From: Hydractinia symbiolongicarpus
Taxonomy: Eukaryota; Cnidaria; Hydrozoa; Anthoathecata; Hydractiniidae
Direction of reading: 5' to 3'
NCBI RefSeq assembly: GCF_029227915.1
Contig: NC_079887.1
Location: 11,842,001 to 11,906,000 of the forward strand
Length of the DNA: 64,000 bases
Of this stretch, positions 1 through 11,776 are shown piece by piece (positions within the stretch are counted from its first letter, which is position 1; each line of letters opens with the position of its first letter). A model generated the notes under the pieces. That model did no database searches. It was not told the DNA's origin and was given only the letters and a program-made list of their open reading frames with translations. The position numbers were made by a program, and so were the translations under genes.

Positions 1-2280
1 TTTATCAACTCTTAATATCAAATATTTAGAAAAAGTTAGCACAAATTCGAAACTTTCTACGAAAGAAAAGTATCCTTTTCATCTGTTCTTTGTCTTGAAT
101 TAGATCTTAAAGTCAATATTATGCTAGGAAAGCTTACATTCTAAGCTTTTGACGGATAGACATAATTTGTGACTGTAAAATAGAATTCCAATGTAACAAA
201 ATATCTTTTTTACGAAAAGACTGACTTTTTTAAAAATGTGTTACTTTTTGCAAATAGACCGTAAGATAAGCTAACACCATAGGTCATAGGTTTTGCGTTC
301 AATGTAGTTCTGTTGGTACAAAGCAGGCGTAGAAACTTTGTGAATAGCTGTTCGCCAGTAAAATAGACAAACAAAAATGAAAGCTGCAAAGAAAAATTAA
401 AAAGTAAGTAAATCTTTTTCTACTTGATTTCTGACCTGAAACCTGAGACCTTAGTACTGGTACTGAGCTACACCAATACTCGCAAATTTATGTCTGCTAG
501 TGTTCCCTCATAGTTTCTTTTGTTTACAACATACACCGAGCGATATAACTCCTGAGTGAATGTGCTGTAATTTTGTCTTCGTGTTTGAAAAGTCCACATC
601 TCTCCAGTAAGACATGAAGTTTTACTTTAAATCGAATTAAACCGGTTTTGTTATTATTAATGCAATGTTTCTATTTTGAAGGTATAGAAATTTAGACAAA
701 TTTCACGTTACTGATTTCTGAGACGACCTCATAATATTCCCTTCAATAATACAGAAGACCAGTGAAGCTGTTTGTAGTATTTTATACGTAAAAATACCGG
801 CATTTATTATAAAAATCGATACCTTGAAGCCACGCAAAGACCGCTGAATCTCACTTCGAAAAACTCCCGGGGAACAATCGAAACAAAACAAAGATAAGTA
901 TAAAACTCAATAAGTATCATAACCATGCAGCACAGCAAAAAAAGAGTTCTTAAAAGAACAGCAGTGGGGGGATTATTTTAAACGTATTTTTTAGGATTTT
1001 ATTGACGCAAGGCCAAGGAAATTTACATCACAGTTTTTGGTCTTAGAGAGATTCTAAAATACACGGAAAAAATTTCATTATCTGTTATTTTGCCAACCAA
1101 CAATCGGGTATATAATGTTTATTGCCTGTGCATCATTCAGCTAGCTTAAATCCACCCAAAGCATACAGTTTCAGGAGTGCTCCACTTCATCTCGGGGCCT
1201 AATTCACTTCTTCTCTACAACTAACTTAGCCAAACGTATCTTGCAATCAAATCATTTTAAAAGGTGTATACATTGAATGGGAAAGCACCTTGGATAGGAA
1301 CAGGATTCTCCTTTGTGTAAGGAAATTGATGAAAATGCATGACAGATGGTTTATCGTAAATAAAGTAGACGTTTTCACAATAAGTTCGAATAATTTGGAA
1401 AAAAAACGAACTTTCTATTTCCCTTGGCCTAATATGCTTAAGAAACGCGCCAACACCCTTCATAGCACATGTACAGCCTATATACCTTTGTAACTCTGCT
1501 TAAAGGATGGTGTCGCGCATTGCTTTATACATTATTCTCTGGAAGGCCGAAGGCTGAAGAGATTAATACTTCAGTTTACCGTCGTCCGCATCGCAGAAGT
1601 ACCATGAGCAAAATTTTCATTATTCTTATTTATTATTTTGCCTCCAATACTTGTGTTACAAAGAAAAACTCTACTTGGAGTTTCATTTAAATAACATGTT
1701 CTTTGCATAGCGTCTTTCACAGCACAGAAGTCGATGAAATTATTTTTCCTCACGATCGATTACAATAATGTGATAATTCAAGCTGTCACAACATTCTCAT
1801 CGCGTTTGCTACAAAAATGCCGTTTTGTCTGTGTACATTGTCTTGCTAAGCCGTGTGAAAAGAAAAAACAAAGCCACCTGGAACTAATGCCTATAAATTA
1901 TGTGCAGCGGGAGCAGGGTTTCTATTGGTCAGTAACTTATCAAATTAAAGAAACGTAAAATGTTGGTCAGGTGAGGTGCGCGCAGAACATTTCAAAAGGC
2001 TTTTTTAGATAATAATTGGGTAATTTATTTCAGATTTTTTTTTTTACATGAGAAGTCATTGCAAAACTGATAAACATTTCATGTGATAAAATATGCAATG
2101 TAAAAAGGGACATAACCACAACACTCTTTTAACGTTTATGACTGACAAATTTTCCAAAAATTAAACCTCATTTGTTTATGACGTCCAAGTTAATAGACAT
2201 TGATTAAAACCCCGTAGTAAGCTCTCTAAATCTGAAAATGCTTTAAATTCTGATTATGATAAATTCTAAGTGTTTAAAAC
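1..2280. other. AT-rich intergenic stretch, nothing recognised
   Basis: I see no gene, RNA or named repeat here. Open frames are all under 75 codons, lie in several overlapping frames, show no protein-like composition or family motif, and have no paired splice sites of agreeing phase. There is a T-run near 2035. Confidence 0.5.
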
Positions 2281-2379
2281 TATTTATGTTAACTTTTTAC
2301 CACCTATGCAATTTGTTTTACCCAATCTTCATGATTCCAATACGATATATGTTTTTGTTGTGTCAAATTTTAACGAAAA

Positions 2380-2690
2380 CACAGCATGTTAAGTTTTTTA
2401 ACCAATTTTGGTCTGACATGACATTTTAAAAAATCATGTTTTGATTTCTCCGTTAACAAAATATTTTAACTGTTTTGGACTTATTTTGACCAAAAATTAT
2501 ATCAATAAAAAATCATTATCAGCATACTTTCTTTGTTCACTATGTTAGGTTTATGGAAAACGAAGCCTTTTTAATTTGCGGACTAATTTTAACCTAAAAA
2601 AGTATTCAGGCGGCAAACAAATTTTATTTCCACCATCAAATTCAGTATGCTTTTCTAATTTAGTGTGGCAAATTTTGTAGAAAATAAAGA
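2380..2690 (-). repeat. Degenerate inverted relatives of the 35 kb tandem repeat
   Basis: Read on the minus strand, 2580-2690 carries the same ordered motifs as the array at 35.04-35.56 kb: TTTTCTACAAAATTTG, then a GCATACTGAA core, then GATGGTG, then an AAAATTTTG-like stretch. A second, weaker block at 2380-2560 has GACCAAAATTGG and GTGAACAAAGAAAGTATGC in the same order. Both are strongly diverged. No coding potential is seen. Confidence 0.55.
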
Positions 2691-2699
2691 ATAATAAAA

Positions 2700-5480
2700 T
2701 TCTTAAAAAACTTCATCCTTAAATAGTACTAAGGTGAAGATTAAGATTTTGCCGAGCCTATCATTTTAGCATGCCGTCTTGTTTACTAAGTCAATTTTTG
2801 TCGCTAACCTAAATTAGGTTCAGTCAGAATGTAAAATTCAAGAAACCACCTCCAACAGCAGAAGAACGGCGATGCGTGCAGGCGAGGCATATTTTAAAGG
2901 GGCTACGGAACGGCTGTTTGGTTTTTTACTTTAGTGACTTACACGAAAGTCGAGCTGATGGCGGCGAAAAACAAAAATGGATATTTTTTTGCATGTATGT
3001 AATATAAAGACTCGTCTAGAATTTTTATCTTTTCCAGCCTTGGTCATGTTTTCATACAGAATGAGTCTTGCTAAAATATTTCTTTGCAATATACTTTTCA
3101 AATAAAAATATTGAACCAGCGAGCAAAGTGCGCTGGTCTGTTCATTGCGCAAAATGCGTTTGCCGTATTTTTAATATGTGCGCGGGATGTACGGAACGTG
3201 AGCATTTTAACCTGTTCGTACCCCCTTTAAAAAACGTTCATAGAAACAGTAATAATACCATGCACGGAGGAGCTTGCATTTTTATTTATCTATTTATTTA
3301 TCTTGCCCTTAATTTTAATATTAAGGTAAAAATGTATAAGATAATACGAGGAACATATAAATATTCGTTTATCATAGTTTTCTGACAGAAGCAAGAAGAA
3401 GACAATGAGTCTTATACTTAAATATTTTAAATACATTATTTTTAAAAAATACTATTTAATAATTACAACTGAAAATTCTAAAAATACGTGACTTTATTAC
3501 CTTTGTTAAGGTTTTTTTTTTTTTTTGGTTTCTTTTAAAATAGGAAAGAGTCTCGATTTTTTGGGTTTGTTGTGAAGTTATTCCATAAATATGGGCATCG
3601 ACCTAATAATGCTTAATACAAGTACCAGCTTTCAAAAGGTTGCACTGTCTATTTTCTTGTACAGTTGTTTGTTTTAAATGACGTAAAGTGTTATGTCGAT
3701 GTATCTTAATGTTTAACCATGTTTTCCTCCAACTCCTGCATGATTTGATAGCGTGCAAGAAATTATTGTCTGCAAGAAAAAGTTATTATAACTCTTTGGA
3801 TTTAGATTTGTATTGACACGAAGTTCTTAAGCATAATTGTTATTGCTTTAACTAATCTAGCAACAACTACTCTTTGATACAATTATAATATTGATGAAAC
3901 TCAACTAGCATATGCACTATAAAAAGAATATTTTATGAAACAACAACGTACAGCAAACTATATCTGCTCCATCGTCCTGTTTTTCATTTTTTATTATATG
4001 GATGTAAATTCATCATATATTTCAACATCCTAAGGTTAAAAATGTTTTACACGGGGGTATTCGGACGTTAAAAAAATTAAAATTGTGCCACATGCGTGTG
4101 GAAGTTGAATCTTTAGGGGCAGTAAATCCGAGAAAAATTTTAAACAACGATTACCAGTCTGGATATGTTATCAACAAATGGTCATTTTGTGTCAACCCCT
4201 TTAAACTATATATATTTTTGTGAGAGAGTGTGTAAGTATACACATTTTTGAAACAGGTGTTGTCTTTTTATCCCCAAAAAACTGGAAAAAAAACTGTAAT
4301 AAACTTAAAAGAAAGATTGTTTGTCCTAACGCTGTATTGTTAAAAATCTGAAAACAAGTTTAACGTCTAAGCATAGGAATAATCATCGTCTATATAAGTA
4401 TGTCAAACCAATACAGTCATGCAGTTTGTTTCAATTTACAGCAATCAACACATCGCAATTTTATGAAATTTTGCGTAATGGTAGTAAGAAGTACGGGGTG
4501 TTGGAGCTGGTAGTAACTTACTAACTTCAAACAAAATTTAGGGAAAGACAAATGCTAAGACTATGAAACTCGCCATAGTAAGTGACCAAACTAAAGGGAG
4601 TGATTTCTTGCTTAGCTCCTTTTTTTCCTTACCGCGCCCTGCATTAAAGCAAAAAATCTTTCATATTAATTGACCGCTGGCAAAACATTGTGTTACTTAT
4701 GTGTGCGTCGCTTGCGTGAAAACAGTTTTACAATTAGATAGTTATATTTTATGGTAATGGGTCATGTTTTCAGAACAACAAACCATTTATCTATTTTATT
4801 TACCTAAATTAAACTGGCAATAGTTGCTAGCTACTAAAAACACGTAGTGCGTTCCTGAAACAGCAGAGAGATTAATAGATATAAAATATACATTTTCCAG
4901 GGTCCTGCGTCCCGAGTCCCGACTCCCGGGTCCCGACTCAACAGGGTCCTGTGTTCCGCGTCCCACTTTTCCGATATGTCCCAAAAAACTACAAATAGGT
5001 ATTGAAACTTTCAGTTTGAGTTTTGATGGATTTTTATTATTTTTAGCTAGCATTAAGCCAGAGTTACGCTTGTGCCATATTACAAAATATTGAAGCAAAT
5101 CTAAGTGTTTAAGTATTTTAAATTAAATCGAGTAAAAAAAAAATTAATTAAAAAAAACAACAACAAAAAAAACAAAAAAAAAACGAATGGGCGATTGTTT
5201 TCTTCATCCTGTATAATATTTTCAAAAAATTGGATATTTTTATCAATAACGCAAAATGTCATGGTGACTCAACAGTTAGCAGTTGGCGGAAAAAAGTCAA
5301 ATTAAACAATCGTCCTCTTCAAGCATACTTAGTACAGGTCCAATATCACAATTTACCCTTTTTTTGCTTCTATCTACTAACTTTGTCATAGTTTTTTATA
5401 ATCCAAAAAGGTATATGTTACATCGTATTAGCATTTAAAGTTGGGAAACGTAAGATAGAACGTCATTTTGAAATTAACGA
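2700..5480. other. Intergenic stretch with low-complexity islands
   Basis: No gene is supported. The stretch holds a T-run at about 3511-3527, TTTA repeats near 3280-3300, a GGGAC-type cluster at 4897-4968 (listed separately) and an A-rich stretch at about 5133-5183. The open frames here (for example 3068-3385 and 4796-5098) have no domain signature and sit in simple sequence. Confidence 0.5.
4897..4968. repeat. GC-rich GGGAC/GTCCC short-repeat cluster
   Basis: In a strongly AT-rich setting, about 70 bases contain roughly ten near-copies of GTCCC (GGGAC on the other strand), spaced about 7-10 bases apart. The centre, GAGTCCCGACTCCCGGGTCC, is nearly palindromic. It may be a decayed microsatellite or a local protein-binding cluster. 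No function is implied. Confidence 0.6.
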
Positions 5481-5487
5481 CACAATC

Positions 5488-5838
5488 TAATTTTTTTTAT
5501 CTGAATTTTTCTGCAATGTTCTAACAAGCATTGGTGTCGAGTTTTCGGTTAAATTTGCCATTTATACACGATGGGGGAAGGATTTTTCTTGCGAACTCTT
5601 AGCCACACCTACCCCCCCCCCTACAATTCCTTGCTTGCACAAGGTTTTTATCTGAAAAACAAACATGACAAAAGTGATCCCTTTCGGCAGTTTTCAAAAT
5701 AAAGTAAATCAGTGGAGTAAATAAATCGTGGGAAAAAAAGGTTCCTGACCTCCCTCGAAATTTTTATCTGCACGAATTTTACCCCGATGAGGCATTGTAA
5801 TTTTAAAATGTCAACTAAGATATTACTTTGTACTAGCC
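5488..5838 (+). repeat. Dispersed repeat R1, copy 1
   Basis: This segment matches 8340-8695 in the same orientation, with several shared blocks in the same order. The blocks are TTTTTTAT(C/T)TGAATT, GTGTC(G/A)AGTTTT, AGGATTTTT...TAGCCACAC, ATTTTTATC(T)(G/A)GAAAAACAA, TGATCCCT, GTAAATCAG, TGCA(C/T)GAATTT and a GGCAT(T)G...ATTTTAAAATG end. The two copies differ by many substitutions and small gaps. It carries no recognised protein and is probably a non-autonomous element. Confidence 0.7.
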
Positions 5839-5849
5839 GGGAAACCCAG

Positions 5850-6400
5850 CGTTGAAACGCCGGGTTGGGCCACAAGTAATTGTGTGACCCGGCGTTGAAC
5901 CTCTGTGGAGCGGCTTATAAGAACTGTTAACAGGGTCACACATTCTGGTAGGGCGATTTAGTACAGATATGTCGATACTAAAGTGAAGGGCACACAACGT
6001 TATGTATATACTGCTTCGGGAATTTATTTTTTATTTTTCAAAACTTTAGCTGAAATAAAAACAAAGTTTACAATCCGTTGTTACCATGTCATAGCAAAAT
6101 GATTCGGTCAACATTTTTTATTTTGCAGAATACGTTCCCGATAAAGTTGACCCGTTACTACAGGTAAACCGTGGCGCATAGGCGCAACAGCCTTTTTTCG
6201 AAAAACAGCCCGTTGTTAAGACGGGACTAAGAGATGGGCACAGTTAAACGAAGTCAAACAGGCGTATGGGCATATTACCCCTTTTAAATATACCTTTATC
6301 GCAACTTTGGTTTAAATAAAAACACCGGAAGCAGCTTGTCGTTACTCCGTCCATCTAAATATATTACTCGCCACTTTGCTTTGCATAACAAGTTTTTATA
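5850..6400 (+). repeat. Dispersed repeat R2, one copy and a weaker second
   Basis: The block at about 5885-6130 matches 38095-38330 in the same orientation. Shared pieces include (G)TGGAGCG(G/C)CT(T)ATAAGAAC, GTCACA, GCG(A/T)TTTAGTACAG(A/G)TATG, and TTTAGCTGAAATAAAAACA followed by GTTGCTACC(C)GTCATA. A weaker relative of the AAATAAAAACA...CGTTACTCCGTC part recurs at 6310-6352. The function is unknown; it is probably a short interspersed element. Confidence 0.65.
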
Positions 6401-6422
6401 ACATTGATAAAAAATGTAACTA

Positions 6423-7638
6423 CAGTGGCACCTCTATTAACGGTCAACTCCATACATTGGTCACCTCCTGATAAGCGGCCAGAAAAGAAAATCCCTGCCG
6501 AATTCATGGTCAAACTCTTTTAAAAAATCCCCCATACATCGGTCATCTCCAATAAACGGCCAACTGGCCACTTTCTATTGTCCCAATGTCTAATTTCACC
6601 TCTATTAACGGTCATAAAAAATCTTTATGCAAGCAAATAAAAGGAAAAATAAAAACAATTGTTTTTTTTATTTACAATAGGTATATTTCTTCATAATATA
6701 TCATGTTTGAAACTTTCTACCGAGGTTAATAGCATGTGAAAGGATCTTTTTCGTAACTTGCTCTAGCCACTTTAACGCTTTCACATCTCCCCTTGCTTAA
6801 TATTTTGCGGGTATTTCAAGTCCTAAACCAGCCCTATGATATACTTTCTTTCCAATAACAGTATATATGTGATAGACAGTGTCGACCTTTAAAAGTCTAT
6901 TGGGTGGGTAATGAACGCATGGGGAATAGTTAACAAAGAAACGATCGTCAATTGTTTTTCTAAGTGTGCTTTCACTGAAGCTACCCTTGAGTTATTTGCA
7001 GATGATGACGTTTTTGCTGAATTCGCAGAATTGCAAAGTTTAATCTCGGAAATATCTCCTGAATCAACAGTCAACTCCTACTTAAATCAAGACGAAGATG
7101 CAGTGACATCAGTAGACACAGTCGATATACATTCCACTAAATGGAAGGAGAACCTGAGAGAAGCAACAAATTGTTGCGCGATCGAAGGTGATGACGAGAT
7201 AGAAACACCAGGAGAAGTCGAGGTTGATTTTGATATTGAACAACCAGAGTTAAAAATAAGGTCAAGTCAAGCAGCCTTATATATTGTAGATGGTTTGAGC
7301 AACTTTTGTGAAACATTAGGTGATGCTGTCTTAGTAAGTCCCTTGAATCTTGTTACACTACGACTTAAACATTTAGGCTGAAAATGTTTTACAAAAAAAA
7401 GCAACAGATTATTTGAGTAAAGAGTTGTAACATGATTATAGATTGTACTGATAAGATACATGTATTTACTTGTGTTTATTTTAATCATGAATCATTCTTT
7501 GAGCCCCTCCCACCTCTTCCGACCAGACGTTTTGATAAAAAAAGGATATTCATATAAAACCTCAATACATTGGTCGCCTCTAATGCAACGGCCACTAAGC
7601 TGGTTCCCCCAAAATGGCCGCTATTAGAGGTTCTACTG
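6423..7638 (+). mobile_element. Tigger/pogo-type DNA transposon, internally deleted, with TIRs
   Basis: The left end (6423) reads CAGTGGCACCTCTATTAACG. The right end (7638), read inward on the other strand, is CAGTAGAACCTCTAATAGCG. Both ends are flanked by TA (6421-6422 and 7639-7640), the target duplication expected for Tc1/mariner/pogo elements. Relatives of the terminal motif recur inside both ends (near 6520-6620 and 7565-7600). At 1216 bp the element is too short for a full transposase; only a C-terminal fragment remains (6911-7381). The boundaries are directly visible; the pogo/Tigger assignment rests on TIR style, TA duplication and the internal protein. Confidence 0.88.
6911..7381 (+). 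pseudogene. C-terminal fragment of Tigger/pogo transposase
   Basis: This open frame of about 156 codons begins NAWGIVNKETIVNCFSKCAF. That resembles the segment after the DDE domain in Tigger/jerky/CENP-B-related transposases (AW..V...TI.NCF.K.GF). An acidic, low-complexity tail follows (many D and E, residues about 50-115). The catalytic DDE domain and the N-terminal HTH/CENP-B DNA-binding domain are absent, so the fragment cannot catalyse transposition. It sits centrally inside the TIR-bounded element. The frame is open throughout, so the loss came from deletion rather than stops. The ATG may be only an internal methionine of the ancestral protein. Confidence 0.75.
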
Positions 7639-7640
7639 TA

Positions 7641-8339
7641 CCTAACTACAATTAGCAAAAAATTATTGATTAAGAATTTTGTTTGGCTACTTTTACTTTA
7701 TTGACAGAGTTAAAGGTTAAGCTTCTTTAAAGAGTTAGCTTGATGGCCACAATTCAGAAAAAATAATTTTTTTTTGGCTTAGATAAAAAGCTCTACTGCC
7801 AAAGTGAATAGAAAGTTTATAATAATAGGCATAAGTGAATCTAGCCATTGACCTTTTTGAATGTTTACATTTTTCGCAGTTAGCCTTTTTGGTTTTAACA
7901 ATTGTGTGACAGGCAAAAAAAATGCGGGCGCTAGGTAAAGTGAGGTGCATTTTAGTCTGTTTTTATGCAAATAATCATCAAAACGAAAATCCACTCAAAA
8001 CAGTTTATATGAAGAAAAAATGTCGCGCAAAATTATTCGCACACCCTCTTCTCATACCATGTGACAATATGAAAACAAGCTATTACAACACAGCGTATCA
8101 TGTGATAAAAAATGTTACCGTAGTTTAGGATCAACTCAAAATCGAGTGTTAAATTTGTCGACAATACAGGGTTGTTAAAGTTGAAAAAATGAACGATAGA
8201 ATTCTTTAGCACGCTTATATGAAATCATAATGTGTCGCTTTTTATGCTATCTAATATTTAAGCACATTGAAAAGTTTGTTTGATTTTATAATCCATAAAT
8301 GTTTATATTTACTACTGTTTTGGGTTTAGAAATAAAGAT
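7641..8339. other. Intergenic, nothing recognised
   Basis: Only short overlapping frames occur here (7735-8128), with no motif or splice support. I see no repeat beyond the flanking elements. Confidence 0.5.
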
Positions 8340-8695
8340 AACTTTATCTTAAAATTAATGACGTCATCCTCTTTTTTATTTGAATTATTCTTCATTGTTT
8401 GGCAAAGGTTCGTGTCAAGTTTTGGGGCACTACTATGTCAAAGGATTTTTATTGCTCCTTCTAGCCACACAGAGGCCCCTAAAGTTCCGAGTCTGGATAC
8501 GGTCAAGATCCTATTATTTGTTTCTAAGAAAATGTTATATCTTTGACAAATGGATTAATATTTTTATCAGAAAAACAACATAAAAACATGATCCCTCTTC
8601 GAAATGTTTAAAACAGGTAAATCAGTTCTGCATGAATTTAACCCGGATAAGGCATGGTTATTTTAAAATGCTCACTAAAATAATATTAAAATTAG
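8340..8695 (+). repeat. Dispersed repeat R1, copy 2
   Basis: This is the second copy of the R1 segment described at 5488-5838, in direct orientation about 2.9 kb away. The Tigger element lies between the two copies. The open frames at 8358-8583 lie inside the repeat and are not conserved as frames in the other copy, so I do not call them genes. Confidence 0.7.
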
Positions 8696-8699
8696 TTAT

Positions 8700-11620
8700 T
8701 TTCCTTTTCTTCTGAATTGTTTTTATAAAACATAGGAAATTTAAGAACCTGAAAGAATTTCACAAAGGCGAAGTAGCTAGTAAGTATGTTTTCATGAATA
8801 AGAATATACGAAAAAAACGTAATTTTGTAACTGTGATTTCATGCTTCTTAAAATACTTCATTTAATTACAATAGGTCACGATTTGGAAATATTTCCAGAA
8901 TCTAACAACGACAGACAAATTTACGACAAAATGTAAAGAGAAGCCTGAAAGAATTGTTTAATGAAACGATAATTGCTCTTTGTTTTTGTTATCCATTCAC
9001 GCCCAAGATAAAATTAATAGAAATAATAGATAAATTGATTCGCCCTTTATTACGGATGACTCCAATTATTATGTTTTGTTTAATAAAGGAGTGAATGATA
9101 AGCTTGCTGCATTACACATGTGTCGAGGAGTTGCCTAATTTTCTGTGGAAAGGAGGTTTTGTTGTCACAGTTGCTGAAAATGAGCGCTACTGGATAGGAT
9201 TTTCTTTCTCTTGCAGAAAAGCCCTCAATTCAAGTGATCACCATTTATTTCTCATTTCCTCCAAATACAATATAAACTGCTTTATCTACAGCGTAAAATA
9301 TTACGTGAGGTCATAAGTATAGAGCAAGATCGATTCTCCGGCAATGTTAATTATTTGCATTAATAGCTACCATTATGATTTCCATGAAGTTAAATGTTAT
9401 GCCGTGCTGTACGAATCCCTTCGTTAAGGCCTTATTAGCGCTGAGGATTTCCCGTATAAACCTGGTTAAATAGATATTAGTTAATAAAAAAGCTGTATAA
9501 ACCTCTACTAATGAAGTTACATTTAGAAATAGTCATATTGCCATGCTAGCTAGGCAACCACAAAGTTTTTATTCTTTAATTCTAAAGTTTAAATGCTATT
9601 TCAACTTTTTCTTCATGAATTTCGTGAATTTGGAGCGCTGTAGGAAAAATTATTAAAGTTATAATTTTAATACAAGAAAGCTTGCCCTGATTGCATGATA
9701 ACAATGGGTTTGAAGGTAGCCGGGTAGACTATATGGTTATTTGAACAGATGTGGCAGTATGTTTAAAAACGTCAGAGAAGATGGACCTCTGTAAACGCGA
9801 TACCTGCAGTGGGACCATGTCTTACCCGTCTCACAGGAAATTAAGAGTGGGGAATTAGAACACGAAAGTCGAGGTTAGGACCCTAAACAGACCAAAATCA
9901 ATTCAACCAAATGTTGTCTTGTTGTCGTTACCTCCACACTCTTAAATGCTAAATTCTACATACGTTTTAAATTTTGATTTTTGTATCAATAATGCTTAAA
10001 TGCACAGAAAACAAATAAAACAATACTCATTTCTTTTTTGAGATTGACGCAATTAAATTACTTTTGACTGAGGGACTTGCTACTAGTTACTTCAAACTAA
10101 ACTGATAAACTTACATTTACATCTGTACTATATATTATTATACAAGAATCTGCCCTTAACACATTAAGACATTATACAAAGCTTTCAACACTTAAGCATG
10201 AAAAGTTTAGGATTTGTGGCCCCTAGGGTTGCAAGGACCAAAAAACGGAGGTATGGTAAGTTCAATCAGCACAGAAAAGCGGGATTCTTGTTTTTTATTC
10301 TCGGCAAAAAAGTCAAAATTTGAATGAATGGACAGCATGTAAAATTTATTTTAATCCAATATGAAAACAGCGTTGACGTCAGAAAAGTGCTGGTGATGAT
10401 CTAAAACAGACTGCAGAACAAAAATATTAGATTGTATCAGATATTTGCTGTATAAAAGTCTATAATATGCGTCCGGCTTTTAATTTTAAGTGTCTTAATC
10501 TCTTCACCCTTAGAAAACCTTGCTTTTATGCAATAGCATCATACATCGTCTGTGATCTCCCAACAATGCAGGCTTCCATTACACTATTTAAAAAAAACAG
10601 AAAATGATTAAACTATTTTTGAAAAAATATAGCTGCAGAGGTTCAAAACTTCTAGTTTTCAAACCGAAAAGGTTAGGAATATTTTCAGACTTCTTTTGAG
10701 TTCAGAATTCATAAAATTATTGCATAAGAAGACGTGCATATTACAGATACTTTTGGGTGCTTTAAAAATTTTTACGTAGAATTTTTTATTGTCAATTTTT
10801 ACCCTATTTTAGGAGACAAAGGTTTTTTAGGTCTCATTTTTTCATCCTCCGTAAAATTCAGGGCAAGACTATCAAACTAGGCAGAGCAACTAACCAAAAT
10901 TACAGAATTGGATTTAAATCAAAGACATTAATTCTGACTTATAGCTGTCTAAATGCAAACTTATCGGAGTTAAAAATAAGATCTTTAATAATAATTGACC
11001 AATGACAAGTCACACATCGTACGCCATGTTTTCCAGATAATGCGACTGACACGGCAGCAAGTTTTTGAGATCTGACTGTATGGTCAGAAAAAAGAGAGAA
11101 AAAGTATTAATAATGGTGGCATTGGTACTTAAAATTATAACTGTCAGATTGTGGCATGAAATTATAGACGTGTTCTTATATACTCACATGTACCAAAATA
11201 TGTATGAAAGTATAAAAGTTTTTCGACGCAAACAATAATTAATGCTTTGATTCCAGTGTCAAAATTGCATTAATTGGCTTATATTGATTCTTCCGTTTTT
11301 GTTAAGATAAAAAAATCCCTAATGTTTCAATAACATTCTTTTCAATTCATACTAACAGAAACAGCATACATAAAAACGGAAATTTTACCAATACTGTCCG
11401 CTTAGTTTTGTTATTACATAATTTTTATCTATTAACATTCATCCTATGACGTAAGAGAACTGCTGGATGTTTCGTTGATTGGATGAAGATTAGCGAGTAA
11501 GAAAATAACCCTTTAAATTAATAAGGAAACATTAAAATTTGATCTGCTATCATATTGATCTATTGTGGTTAAAGCAATCTTAGCGAAACAAAGGAGCTAT
11601 GCATGAAAAGAAAGTAGATC
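8700..11620. other. Intergenic, nothing recognised
   Basis: This is about 2.9 kb of AT-rich sequence without a supportable gene. The only frame over 70 codons (9095-9316) has no family resemblance. I see no terminal repeats, tandem arrays or RNA genes. Confidence 0.45.
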
Positions 11621-11627
11621 GATTAAA

Positions 11628-11634
11628 TATATAA
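11628..11634 (+). promoter_or_regulatory. Possible TATA box of the secreted-protein gene
   Basis: TATATAA lies about 143 bases before the ATG at 11777. Placement fits a core promoter with a 5' UTR of roughly 110 bases. Such strings are common in AT-rich DNA, so support is weak. Confidence 0.3.
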
Positions 11635-11776
11635 CCTTCCCCCGTGTTATAATGTCTTTATGTCTGCTTGTCTTACAAAGGGACAACAAAGAACATAAAT
11701 ATCGCCTAAACTCATGTTCCCTTCAAAAGGCAATGTAAAATTGCATGAAAGCGTCATTTTGGATTATTAGCACAGG

